Source of the DNA: Candidatus Fermentibacterota bacterium
GTDB lineage: Bacteria; Fermentibacterota; Fermentibacteria; Fermentibacterales; JCC-6
Reading direction: 5' to 3'
Assembly (NCBI GenBank): GCA_030592645.1
Contig: JAUVIR010000022.1
Coordinates: 1-46,498, forward strand
DNA length: 46,498 nucleotides
Within the stretch, counting starts at the first letter, position 1. Each line of letters opens with the position of its first letter. The notes under the pieces are model-generated. The model saw nothing but the letters and a program-made list of their open reading frames with translations. It made no database searches and was not told the DNA's origin. Made by a program: the position numbers and the translations under genes. This document shows positions 35,116-43,059 of this stretch, one piece after another.

Positions 35116-35216
35116 CTTCACATTTTCCAATTGTTGTCATGCTTGACCATCTAATCCCAACGTATCATTGTGTCCTTATCAATAAGTAATGCAGTCTTGA
35201 AAAGAAAGGGATGATT

Positions 35217-35891
35217 ATGAATCCAGTAACTCCGATAATTGCAGTTCTGGCAATCGCCGGCATTATTATATGGATAGCGATAATGACGGGCAGGAAACGG
35301 ACAGCCGCCTGGGAGGGGGTCGCCCAGAGGCTTGGCGCCACGTTCACTCCTAAAGGATCTAACGTATTTGCGACCTTTCCATTCCAGCTTTTCAACGCAG
35401 GGTCGAGCAGGAAAATGAAGAATCACCTTCAGTGGGAATCCGAAGGTGTTACCATTCATCTGGGCGATTATCAGTATACCATACATAGCTATACCGGCAG
35501 GAACAGGACATCAAAGACATTCAGACAAACCATCTGCATTCTGGAAAAGGAAGGACTGGATCTTCCCAGGACGTACCTGAGAAGGCAGATGGCACTGCTG
35601 GATTGGGTTGGAAATAAATTTGGTGCTCAGGACATTAACTTCGAAGAGGATCCGGAGTTTTCAAAAGCTTTCGTTCTCAAGGGTGATGAAGCACGTACAC
35701 CGCAGATCGTGGGGCCTGAACTCAGACAGCATCTGCTTCAAAGCAGGAAAGCCTTCAAGACAATTGAAATGAACGGTAACGCTCTTATGATGAATTTCGG
35801 AAAGAGAAGAAAACCGGAAGAATATTCTGATCTGGTGGCTTGGGTCATGCCTGTCTACTACATGGCGGACAACAAGGGCAGCGCCTGGTAA
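35217..35891 (+). CDS. Single-pass membrane protein, function unknown
   Basis: A protein of about 224 residues with one N-terminal membrane helix (PIIAVLAIAGIIIWIAIM), followed by a soluble domain on the cytoplasmic side (the flanking GRKR suggests inside). The region WEGVAQRLGATFTPKGSNVFATFPFQLFNAGSSRK is similar in style to small membrane proteins described only as hypothetical (DUF3137-like in pattern: weak). GAAAGGG lies seven bases before ATG 35217; the ATG at 35211 directly abuts that site. It ends just ahead of the first palindromic repeat. Confidence 0.65.
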   Translation: MNPVTPIIAVLAIAGIIIWIAIMTGRKRTAAWEGVAQRLGATFTPKGSNVFATFPFQLFNAGSSRKMKNHLQWESEGVTIHLGDYQYTIHSYTGRNRTSKTFRQTICILEKEGLDLPRTYLRRQMALLDWVGNKFGAQDINFEEDPEFSKAFVLKGDEARTPQIVGPELRQHLLQSRKAFKTIEMNGNALMMNFGKRRKPEEYSDLVAWVMPVYYMADNKGSAW

Positions 35892-35897
35892 TTAATC

Positions 35898-35954
35898 AGG
35901 GACGGAGCAGAGGGACGGAGGTAATAAGATTTCTTAATTACCTCCGTCCCTCTG
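35898..35954. repeat. Palindromic repeat copy 1 (REP/MITE-like)
   Basis: CAGAGGGACGGAGGTAAT and its exact complement form an 18-bp stem around AAGATTTCTTA. The left side extends with AGGGACGGAGC, which has no matching right side. A 45-base core (35910-35954) is identical to copy 2 at 37118-37162. It lies between two convergent genes and could also act as a bidirectional terminator. Confidence 0.85.
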
Positions 35955-35958
35955 ACAT

Positions 35959-37083
35959 TTACTCCAGTAAGTACAGTACCTGATATCCCTCTTCCGGATC
36001 TTCCTCCCATGCAAGAATACCTTCCTGCGAGACGCTTGTTTTCCAGCTCCAGCCATCCTGCGGGAAGACTACATGTTGAAGGAGTTCTCCCGATGTATTG
36101 AAGATGTCAAAGAAGGGTATATCCATGGTGCCGCGTCTTACCCAGAGATTACCATCCGGCCCTATATCCACTCCTATAACCATATCCTTAAACGGGTCAG
36201 GTTCGAATTCCATAGAACCCCCTCCTCCTACTCCGCCCATTCTGCTTATGTAGTTGGTTACATAGGTGCTTTCAGCAGCCATTTCTTCTGCGGACTTCTC
36301 TACTGGAATCAGGTCCATTGAAATACTGAGAACTTCCTCTCCCTCGGAATTCCATCCTGTTACTCGATACTCTTGAGCATCCTTGAGCGAGAAATAGATC
36401 ATATCCGAATTGTTTCCGCCTATGCTCAGAGGATCAAGAAGATCGATAAAGAATATGGATGGATTTTCAACAATATCATTCATGCTCATTTCAATTGAAT
36501 CCTGCCACAGGATCAGGTCCCATTCTTCCTTTCCATATGAGTAAAGCGCTACACGGCGGTTTATTAGTATTTTCTCGTCCACCATATCGAAATCAACTTT
36601 GTAAGCTGCAAACTGATTGTCTGAAACCGGAGTTCCCTGGAATGGAGGCTGCTGTGGCCAAAGGCCGACTTCCTCCATGAATTGAAGTGAATCATCAAAC
36701 ACTACGAATCCCTGTTTTCCCAGGTCAAGAATCATGAGCTTTTCATCGGACATCAGAAACATTTCCCAGGGCATGACCAGTTCACCCGGGCCGTTGCCCT
36801 GCCTTGATAACTGCCGAAGATAATTCCCGCTGCTGTCGTAGATTTTTACGCAGAGAGCAACCTGATCCAGAACCATAATCCTGCCGTACTGGTCAATAAC
36901 AGCGCTTATTATGGAACCGAAAGTATTCGTTGAGTCCCCCAGCTCAACTCCAATTTCAAGCACTGCTTCAAGGGTATCCACAGGAAGCACTGGAATGTCC
37001 TGAACGGCTGCTGGCTCGTGTTCGTTCCCACCGCATCCGATGATCAGCAAAAGAGAACTGAGTACAGTTAACAGATATTTCAT
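35959..37083 (-). CDS. Beta-propeller lipoprotein, paralogue of the protein at 14076
   Basis: A 374-residue predicted lipoprotein (lipobox LLIIGC, Cys17). Blade motifs: DQYGRIMVLDQVALCVKIYDSSGNYLRQL, GNGPGELVMPWEMFLMSDEKLMILDLG, GPDGNLWVRRGTMDIPFFDI. It shares the arrangement and several exact words with the lipoprotein at 14076-15206 (VLDQ, GPGEL, WVRRGT), so the two come from one duplication. The gene sits between two copies of a palindromic repeat and stops four bases from copy 1, which suggests that the segment may have been moved or that the repeats target such flanks. AAGGGG lies before ATG 37083. Confidence 0.8.
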   Translation of the reverse strand: MKYLLTVLSSLLLIIGCGGNEHEPAAVQDIPVLPVDTLEAVLEIGVELGDSTNTFGSIISAVIDQYGRIMVLDQVALCVKIYDSSGNYLRQLSRQGNGPGELVMPWEMFLMSDEKLMILDLGKQGFVVFDDSLQFMEEVGLWPQQPPFQGTPVSDNQFAAYKVDFDMVDEKILINRRVALYSYGKEEWDLILWQDSIEMSMNDIVENPSIFFIDLLDPLSIGGNNSDMIYFSLKDAQEYRVTGWNSEGEEVLSISMDLIPVEKSAEEMAAESTYVTNYISRMGGVGGGGSMEFEPDPFKDMVIGVDIGPDGNLWVRRGTMDIPFFDIFNTSGELLQHVVFPQDGWSWKTSVSQEGILAWEEDPEEGYQVLYLLE

Positions 37084-37117
37084 ACAACCCCTTAAGTATA
37101 GTATAAATATAATATAC

Positions 37118-37172
37118 GAGGGACGGAGGTAATAAGATTTCTTAATTACCTCCGTCCCTCTGCTCCGTCCCT
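37118..37172. repeat. Palindromic repeat copy 2 (REP/MITE-like)
   Basis: The 45-base core is identical and in the same orientation as copy 1, but the extra outer arm (CTCCGTCCCT) is on the right instead of the left. A complete ancestral unit would have 28-base arms; each copy has lost one outer end. Positions 37146-37172 encode the last eight residues and stop codon of the EamA transporter. Confidence 0.85.
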
Positions 37173-38024
37173 ATTTCCCCTGCTCCTGTAATTTATCCAG
37201 CCGCCAACTAGTATCAATCCGGCGCCGATGAAAACTGCTGTATCGGGCACAGAATCGAAGAACAATATCTGGAATGACATTGCAAACACTACACTGAGAT
37301 AACTGTATATGGCTACTTCTCCGCCTGGGGCATAGCGGTAAGCCTTCGTCATGAGTAATTGTCCCGCAGTTCCCGATAAACCTATGCACAGAAGGAATAC
37401 AAGCGATTTGATATCGGGCACGACTCCTTCAAGTATTACCGAAGGGAGAAAGAACAGTGTGATGGCAGCCGAGAACCAGAAAACGACAAGCAGCGGTCTG
37501 TCGGTCTTCCGGAGGGCTCTTAAAGTAGTGTAGGCGCTTCCCGCGAACAGAGCTGAAAGGACGGCGAGTCCGGCTGGGAGAGTAAGTGGAATTGAAGCCG
37601 GTCTGAGAATTACAATCACTCCTGTGAACCCAAGGAATACGGCCAGTATCTGGATTTTCTTCAATCGTTCACCCAGGAAGAGCCATGAAAGTATAAGTAC
37701 GAAGAAAGGGCTGAGCCTGTTTATCGTCACTGCCTCCGCAAGAGGCATTCCCTCTACTGCCAGAAAAAAGGTGAGCATTCCCGCCATTCCGAACAGTGAT
37801 CTTGCACCCAGAAGAACCGGATTGCCAGGTTTGAAGGAGATACCTTTCGCTCGAAGTACAACCCCCAGAACAATTGTCGCAATAAGCCCCCTTGCGAAAA
37901 GCTTCTGTGTTGTGAGGATCCCGGAATCCGACGGGATAAGCTTTACAATCAGAGATACTATTGAAAGGAAGAAAGCACCCAGGATCATGTACAACGCCGC
38001 TTTTCTCCCGGGAGTATCAAACAC
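37146..38024 (-). CDS. EamA/DMT-superfamily transporter
   Basis: A 292-residue inner-membrane transporter with ten hydrophobic helices in two EamA halves. The drug/metabolite family's motifs appear as ALYMILGAFFLSIVSLIVKL at the start and AVFLGFTGVIVILRPA midway. Members export amino acids, nucleotides or other metabolites; the substrate cannot be inferred. The final eight residues (RDGAEGRR) and the stop codon come from the palindromic repeat, so the native C-terminus has been replaced. It starts 12 bases after the stop of the DUF362 gene, so the two probably form one transcript. Confidence 0.87.
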   Translation of the reverse strand: MFDTPGRKAALYMILGAFFLSIVSLIVKLIPSDSGILTTQKLFARGLIATIVLGVVLRAKGISFKPGNPVLLGARSLFGMAGMLTFFLAVEGMPLAEAVTINRLSPFFVLILSWLFLGERLKKIQILAVFLGFTGVIVILRPASIPLTLPAGLAVLSALFAGSAYTTLRALRKTDRPLLVVFWFSAAITLFFLPSVILEGVVPDIKSLVFLLCIGLSGTAGQLLMTKAYRYAPGGEVAIYSYLSVVFAMSFQILFFDSVPDTAVFIGAGLILVGGWINYRSRGNRDGAEGRR

Positions 38025-38036
38025 TAGGACGGCCTC

Positions 38037-39119
38037 CTATACTGTTACGAGCTCGTATTCCATGGAACCCAGTCCAAGGGATTCTGCAATGGAGAGGTGA
38101 AGAATTCCGTCTATGTCCGGCCTGTAGGCGCTGAACTTGTCAGCTCCTGCACCGGCACTGACAGGAGAATCCTCTGCAGCGGGAGCAGCCGTGACAAGAT
38201 CAAGTGATGCCATATCAAGGGCAACTGGATCAACCGATGCCAGAATACCAATATCTTCAACAAACGGTGGAGCCATATCCTTCATGCAATCGCAGTCCGG
38301 AACAACCGACGTGATGAAATTAACGTAAAGCAGGGGGTTGGAAACGCTGACAGCCGCATACGCGTATTCGATCATCCTTCTCATGAAAATACTCATGTTC
38401 TGATCCCAGCTTACCTTTACCGCCCCCTCAGGGCAGCGTCCGAGACATTCTCCGCAGCCGGTGCAGATATTGGTATTAATTACAGCATGGTCGCTGATAC
38501 TGATGGCTCTTACATGACAGTGGGCAGCACAGATACCGCAGGCGGTACATTTTTTTGGATTGATAAACGGCTTTACCGATGAATGCTGATACAGCTTGCC
38601 TGCTCTGGAAGCGCAGCCCATGCCAAGGTTTTTCAGAGCTCCTCCGAAACCTGTCAGAAGGTGTCCCTTGAAATGGCTTATTACAATCATCGCATCTGAG
38701 TTCGAGATAATGGAAGCGATATGAGCTTCATCGGTCTGAAAACCTTCAGGCATCTTCACTGATATTTCATCTTCACCTCGAAGACCATCGGCGATTATGA
38801 ACGGGTGTGTCAATGGAAGACCGAATCCATGTTCATAGGTCAGACGAAGGTAATCGGGCGCGGACATTCTCTTTCCCGGATAAAGGACAGTGGTATCTGT
38901 AAGAAAGATTCTGTCCGTTCCCAGAGAGAGGGCTTCGATAACTCTGTTCACATAATCCGGGCTCACATAAGAGGAATTTCCCTCTTCTCCGGGATGTATT
39001 TTCACCGCAACAGTATCCGTCGGGTTCATTATTTTCCCGCTCATTATCTTATCCAGCAGTTTTGAAAACCCACCATCCATTGATGCCTTTTCGATCGGTA
39101 GAAAGAATACTTTTGCCAT
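38037..39119 (-). CDS. DUF362 protein with two [4Fe-4S] ferredoxin sites
   Basis: A 360-residue protein of the DUF362 family. The N-terminal DUF362 region contains VKIHPGEEGNSSYVSPDYVN and later MIVISHFKGHLLTGFGGALKNLGMG, both typical. A ferredoxin domain near residues 190-245 carries two CxxCxxCxxxC clusters (CTACGICAAHC and CTGCGECLGRC). Members are thought to move electrons in anaerobes; the exact reaction is unknown. The C-terminal part continues the DUF362 fold (DPVALDMASLDLV). It is divergent from the alanine racemase operon. Confidence 0.88.
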   Translation of the reverse strand: MAKVFFLPIEKASMDGGFSKLLDKIMSGKIMNPTDTVAVKIHPGEEGNSSYVSPDYVNRVIEALSLGTDRIFLTDTTVLYPGKRMSAPDYLRLTYEHGFGLPLTHPFIIADGLRGEDEISVKMPEGFQTDEAHIASIISNSDAMIVISHFKGHLLTGFGGALKNLGMGCASRAGKLYQHSSVKPFINPKKCTACGICAAHCHVRAISISDHAVINTNICTGCGECLGRCPEGAVKVSWDQNMSIFMRRMIEYAYAAVSVSNPLLYVNFITSVVPDCDCMKDMAPPFVEDIGILASVDPVALDMASLDLVTAAPAAEDSPVSAGAGADKFSAYRPDIDGILHLSIAESLGLGSMEYELVTV

Positions 39120-39159
39120 AATCCTGCTCCTTTCCCGGCATGGTTCCGGATGCTCATCC

Positions 39160-39188
39160 TTGCATAGAAAATATACGATGTTTATAAA
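39160..39188 (+). promoter_or_regulatory. Sigma70-like promoter for the racemase operon
   Basis: TTGCAT (39160-39165), 17-base spacer, TATAAA (39183-39188). The start of transcription would fall at about 39195-39196, right at the ATG chosen for the racemase, which implies a leaderless or nearly leaderless message. Confidence 0.55.
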
Positions 39189-39195
39189 TTATCCT

Positions 39196-40338
39196 ATGGG
39201 ATATCTTAAATGGATAGAAATCGAGGAGTCTGCGCCGAACTGGAACCTTGGACAGCTGCGGTCATGTTCGGATAGTAAAGACCTGCTTATCTGCGCTGTT
39301 GTGAAGTCCAACGCTTACGGACACGGAGCGGAACAGGTCACATCTCTGCTTCCCTCGGCTGACTGGTTTGCAGTCAATTCCCTTGATGAAGGTATAGAAC
39401 TCAGACAATATGGTATTAAAAGACCGATCCTGCTGCTTGGTCATGTGCTTATAGAGAGGCTTCCTGAAGCTGTCAAAGCTGACCTGAGATTAACGGTTTA
39501 CAATATAGAAACACTTGAAAAACTGGAGAAGATCCTGAATCATGGAGTAAACTGCAGGATACATATTAAGATCGAAACAGGTACGGGAAGACAGGGTCTT
39601 CTTCCCCGCAACGTTCCGGAATTCATTCGCATGGCTTCCGGAATTGAAGGACTGGAAATTGAGGGGTTGTCTACCCATTTCGCCAACATAGAGGATACGC
39701 TGAATCATGAATATGCCGAAAGACAGCTGCGGCTTTTCAATGAAGTGGTTGAAACTATCAGGGAATCGGGAGTATCTCCGGCTGTTATTCATACAGCATG
39801 CACCGCCGCAACCATACTATTCCCTGAAACACATTTCAACATGCTCAGAACCGGGATAGGCCTCTATGGACTCTGGCCATCCAGGGAAACGTTCCTGTCT
39901 GCCCAGTCAAACGGAATTCCCGTTCCGGAGCTAAGGCCGGTTCTTTCCTGGAAGACCCGTATTGTCCAGATAAAGGAGCTTCCTTCCGGCAGCTATATTG
40001 GCTACGGCTGCACATACAAAACAAGTAGAAGTACAAGGCTCGGCGTACTGCCTGTGGGCTACGCCGACGGTTACGATAGAAGGTGCGGGAATTCAGCACA
40101 CGTTCTGGTCAGAGGGAAAAGAGCGCCTGTTCTCGGGCGTATTTGTATGAATCTGGTAATGATAGACCTCACCGATATTCCAGAAGCTGCACTTGAGGAT
40201 ACTGCTGTTCTTCTGGGCATAGATCAGAACGAGATTATATCGGCCGAGATGCTGGCTGAATGGACAGGTACGATAAACTACGAAGCTGTTTCGCGAATAA
40301 GCCCCTTCCTTCCCAGGATAATTGTCAGGAGAGGATGA
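39196..40338 (+). CDS. alr: Alanine racemase
   Basis: A PLP enzyme that interconverts L- and D-alanine for peptidoglycan. The PLP lysine is Lys37 in AVVKSNAYGHG. GIGLYGLWP, the catalytic Tyr in YIGYGCTY, LPVGYADGYDR and GRICMNLVMIDLTD are all conserved. I choose ATG 39196 (MGYLKWIEIE), which matches the family's N-terminus; TTG 39160 and ATG 39178 are in frame but upstream of a promoter -10 element, and no candidate has a good binding site. It overlaps the next gene by four bases (ATGA). First gene of a five- or six-gene envelope-related operon. Confidence 0.93.
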   Translation: MGYLKWIEIEESAPNWNLGQLRSCSDSKDLLICAVVKSNAYGHGAEQVTSLLPSADWFAVNSLDEGIELRQYGIKRPILLLGHVLIERLPEAVKADLRLTVYNIETLEKLEKILNHGVNCRIHIKIETGTGRQGLLPRNVPEFIRMASGIEGLEIEGLSTHFANIEDTLNHEYAERQLRLFNEVVETIRESGVSPAVIHTACTAATILFPETHFNMLRTGIGLYGLWPSRETFLSAQSNGIPVPELRPVLSWKTRIVQIKELPSGSYIGYGCTYKTSRSTRLGVLPVGYADGYDRRCGNSAHVLVRGKRAPVLGRICMNLVMIDLTDIPEAALEDTAVLLGIDQNEIISAEMLAEWTGTINYEAVSRISPFLPRIIVRRG

Positions 40339-41108
40339 TAAAAGTGTTCATAGATGTTATTGGTGTTGACGGATCAAAGCAGTGTGGATGCAATCTATGC
40401 TCCATGCTTCTGGGGGAATCGGTGCTGCTGGATGCAGGCTCAGCCTCCATGCTGTCCGGGCAGCAGCAGCGAAATGTAGAGATGGTTCTTCTTACTCACG
40501 CCCACCTCGATCATGTTCTCGAACTTGGTTTCATGATCGACGCAACGGTTGCACTCCGGGATGAACCTCTTCGGGTCATGGGAAGTAAGGCATGCCTCGA
40601 GATAGTGAGAAAACATTACATGAACGATCTCATCTGGCCGGATTTCAGCAGGATAAAAACCTCATGCGGCCCTGCACTGGTTTATGAGACCATTAAAGAT
40701 CGGGAATGGTTCGAACTGCCGGGGGGAATTACCGCATGGGCAGAGCCTGTCTGCCATGGAGCGGGTGCCAGAGGATTCCTGTTCAGGTCGGAAACCGGTT
40801 CTATTCTTCATACCGGGGACACGGGACCAACCTGTTCTATATGGGAGAAGGCTCAGGAGCTGGATGATCTGAGATTGATCATAGCTGAAATATCCTTCCC
40901 CGATGAGAAAACGGACATTGCAATAGCGAGCAACCACCTGACACCCTCTCTTCTCGAACGGGAACTGGATAAACTTAACAGACCTGATGTTCCTGTTTTT
41001 GCTTTTCATCTGAAACCGTGGGAAAGGCATGCGATCGAAAAGGACGTCGCAAGAAGATTCAGTGACAGGATTGTCATGCTCCGGAGCGGAGACAGGCTGG
41101 CATTCTGA
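40335..41108 (+). CDS. Metallo-beta-lactamase-fold cyclic nucleotide phosphodiesterase, class-II-like
   Basis: A 257-residue MBL-fold hydrolase. The metal motif is LTHAHLDHVLEL, matching the HxSHLDH-like signature of class II cyclic nucleotide phosphodiesterases, and NDLIWPDFSRI plus LHTGDTGP, IAEISFPDE and NHLTP fit that family along the whole chain. It would hydrolyse cAMP or cGMP. AGGAGAGG lies directly before ATG 40335, which overlaps the racemase stop. Its role in an otherwise wall-related operon is unexpected. It could alternatively act on another phosphodiester. Confidence 0.85.
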   Translation: MIKVFIDVIGVDGSKQCGCNLCSMLLGESVLLDAGSASMLSGQQQRNVEMVLLTHAHLDHVLELGFMIDATVALRDEPLRVMGSKACLEIVRKHYMNDLIWPDFSRIKTSCGPALVYETIKDREWFELPGGITAWAEPVCHGAGARGFLFRSETGSILHTGDTGPTCSIWEKAQELDDLRLIIAEISFPDEKTDIAIASNHLTPSLLERELDKLNRPDVPVFAFHLKPWERHAIEKDVARRFSDRIVMLRSGDRLAF

Positions 41109-41116
41109 CGGTGATT

Positions 41117-42283
41117 ATGGGGAAGATGATAACAGGCCTTGACAGAATTAGAAGAGAAATGCTTCCCGGCAGCAGGATCGGGTTACTCTCCCACTATGCG
41201 GCTGTGAATTCGGGATACATATCATCACTTGATGTTCTCGCAGTTATGCCGGAAATCGATATTCAGATACTGTTCGGTCCCCAGCATGGCTTCCGCGGTG
41301 AGACTCAGGACAACATGATAGAGTGGGAAGGATACATTCATCCACAATACGGGATACCGGTTTGCAGCCTTTATGGCAGAAACCGAAAACCTTCCCCTGA
41401 AATGCTTGAGGGGCTTGATTGTCTGATTGTGGACCTCCAGGACGTGGGAACAAGATATTACACTTACATTTACACAATGGCTTACTGTATGAGGGCCTGC
41501 AGCAGCGCTGGGGTGCCGGTTGTAGTGCTTGACAGGCCCAACCCGCTTGGTATTTCAATTGTAGAGGGAATGCCGCTCAGAAAAGGGTATGAGTCTTTCG
41601 TGGGACTTTATCCCATTCCGGTCAGGCATGGTCTGACTGTCGGGGAACTGGCGCTTCTTTTTGCCCGGCTTGACAGTCTTCCCCGACCTGAAGTTATCCG
41701 GATGGATGGATGGGACGGAGAGGGTATCCCGGATGATTACCAATGGGTATACCCTTCTCCTAACATGCCAACCGATGAGACAGCATCGGTTTATCCCGGA
41801 ATGTGTCTTCTTGAAGCGACCAACCTCTCCGAAGGGCGAGGGACAACAAGGCCCTTCTCCATTTTCGGAGCTCCATGGATAGATGGTGTTGATCTCTGCA
41901 GCAGACTAAATGGAACAATATTCATGGAAGGTGCCGTTCTCCGGCCGCACGCATTCATTCCGACATTCAACAAGCACGCCCGGGAAATGTGCTACGGCGG
42001 TGAGATTCATGTTCTTGACAGATCGAAATTCAGACCTCTGCGAGCCGGACTGGGCATTCTCCTTGAATCTTTCAGATATTCCCGGACCGGGTGGAACGAT
42101 CCTCCTTACGAATACGAATTCAGGAAAATGCCTGTAGATATTCTGTCCGGTGGACCGCAGGTAAGGAAAGCCGTGAACGAAAGTGATACCGAAAAGCTTA
42201 TTGAGCTGGCGTGCGGCGATCCTGCCGGGCATTACGCGTTTACCCGTGACATACTTTTGTACGAAAGGGAGTTCTGCAGTTGA
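41117..42283 (+). CDS. NamZ-like exo-beta-N-acetylmuramidase (DUF1343, GH171)
   Basis: A protein of about 388 residues of the DUF1343 family, whose characterised member NamZ removes N-acetylmuramic acid from the ends of peptidoglycan fragments. The family motifs are clear: GLLSHYAAVNSGY, FGPQHGFRGE, LIVDLQDVGTRYYTYIYTM, VVLDRPNPLG, RHGLTVGELA, PSPNMPT and EGRGTTRPF. There is no signal peptide, so it would act on wall fragments taken into the cytoplasm. ATG 41117 has GGTGA close before it; GTG 41111 is an alternative. It overlaps the next gene by four bases (TTGA). Confidence 0.9.
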   Translation: MGKMITGLDRIRREMLPGSRIGLLSHYAAVNSGYISSLDVLAVMPEIDIQILFGPQHGFRGETQDNMIEWEGYIHPQYGIPVCSLYGRNRKPSPEMLEGLDCLIVDLQDVGTRYYTYIYTMAYCMRACSSAGVPVVVLDRPNPLGISIVEGMPLRKGYESFVGLYPIPVRHGLTVGELALLFARLDSLPRPEVIRMDGWDGEGIPDDYQWVYPSPNMPTDETASVYPGMCLLEATNLSEGRGTTRPFSIFGAPWIDGVDLCSRLNGTIFMEGAVLRPHAFIPTFNKHAREMCYGGEIHVLDRSKFRPLRAGLGILLESFRYSRTGWNDPPYEYEFRKMPVDILSGGPQVRKAVNESDTEKLIELACGDPAGHYAFTRDILLYEREFCS

Positions 42284-43059
42284 GAATAGGAATAATATCG
42301 GATATTCATGGGAACCTGCCGGGTCTTGAAGCGTGCCTCAGAACGCTTGATGATGAGGGTGTTGATCAGATAGTCTGTCTTGGGGATCTCGTTCAGTTCG
42401 GTCCGTATCCAACGGAAGTGATTGATCTTCTGCAGCGAAGTAACATTGATACAGTTCAGGGAAACTGTGACCGGGCAGTGGCAAAGGGGAGAGATGATAC
42501 TGGAGACTCCTTTGAGAATGTTCACTGGGATAATCTGGCTTCAGAGCTGCTGCAATGGACGAAGGATCAGATAACCCCGGAGCAGAAGAGATATTTGAAG
42601 AAGCTCCCGTCTGAATTGAGGTTCAATGTCGGAAGCCGGCGCATACTGTGCGTGCATGGCCTTCCGGGTAATATCTGCGGGAGCATCCAGCGAAACGTCT
42701 CAAGCGAAGTATACGATTACATGTTTTCGAGGAATTCATGTGATATTCTGATCCTCGGGCATACGCATGAAATGTTTCTTCAGCCGCGTGGCACCCGGAT
42801 GATATTGAATCCAGGAAGCATTGGCGGAGGAACAATTCCCGGAGAAGCAACTATTGCTGTTCTTGATATCAATGAGGAAAATACCACAGCATCCGTCTGC
42901 TGGCACAGGGTTCCATTCGACACAGTATCGTTTGAGAAAAAATACAGCCATGAAGGTCTGCCGGAGACCTTTTTAAAATGTGTTCTCCTTGGCAGGGATC
43001 CAAGGGGGAAGTGGCATACCGATGATTTTACCAGGAGGCAGAAATGGGCAGAACGTTAA
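42280..43059 (+). CDS. Calcineurin-like metallophosphoesterase (YfcE/MJ0936-like)
   Basis: A 259-residue phosphoesterase with the two-metal site motifs in order: ISDIHGNLPGLEA, CLGDLVQFGP, VQGNCDRA (the GNCD/GNHD motif), LCVHG, LILGHTHE and NPGSIGG. It hydrolyses phosphodiesters or phosphomonoesters; the substrate is unknown. The TTG start overlaps the previous stop, and its 3' end overlaps the next gene by 16 bases, so it is fully coupled in the operon. Confidence 0.9.
   Translation: MRIGIISDIHGNLPGLEACLRTLDDEGVDQIVCLGDLVQFGPYPTEVIDLLQRSNIDTVQGNCDRAVAKGRDDTGDSFENVHWDNLASELLQWTKDQITPEQKRYLKKLPSELRFNVGSRRILCVHGLPGNICGSIQRNVSSEVYDYMFSRNSCDILILGHTHEMFLQPRGTRMILNPGSIGGGTIPGEATIAVLDINEENTTASVCWHRVPFDTVSFEKKYSHEGLPETFLKCVLLGRDPRGKWHTDDFTRRQKWAER

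Noticed and set aside
36198-36215. GGTTCGAATTCC resembling the T arm of a tRNA
   Set aside because: It lies inside the coding sequence of the propeller lipoprotein, and no acceptor, D or anticodon arms can be drawn around it.
35898-37172. Composite transposon with a transposase between the repeats
   Set aside because: The only gene between the copies encodes a lipoprotein; no transposase or integrase is present in the window.
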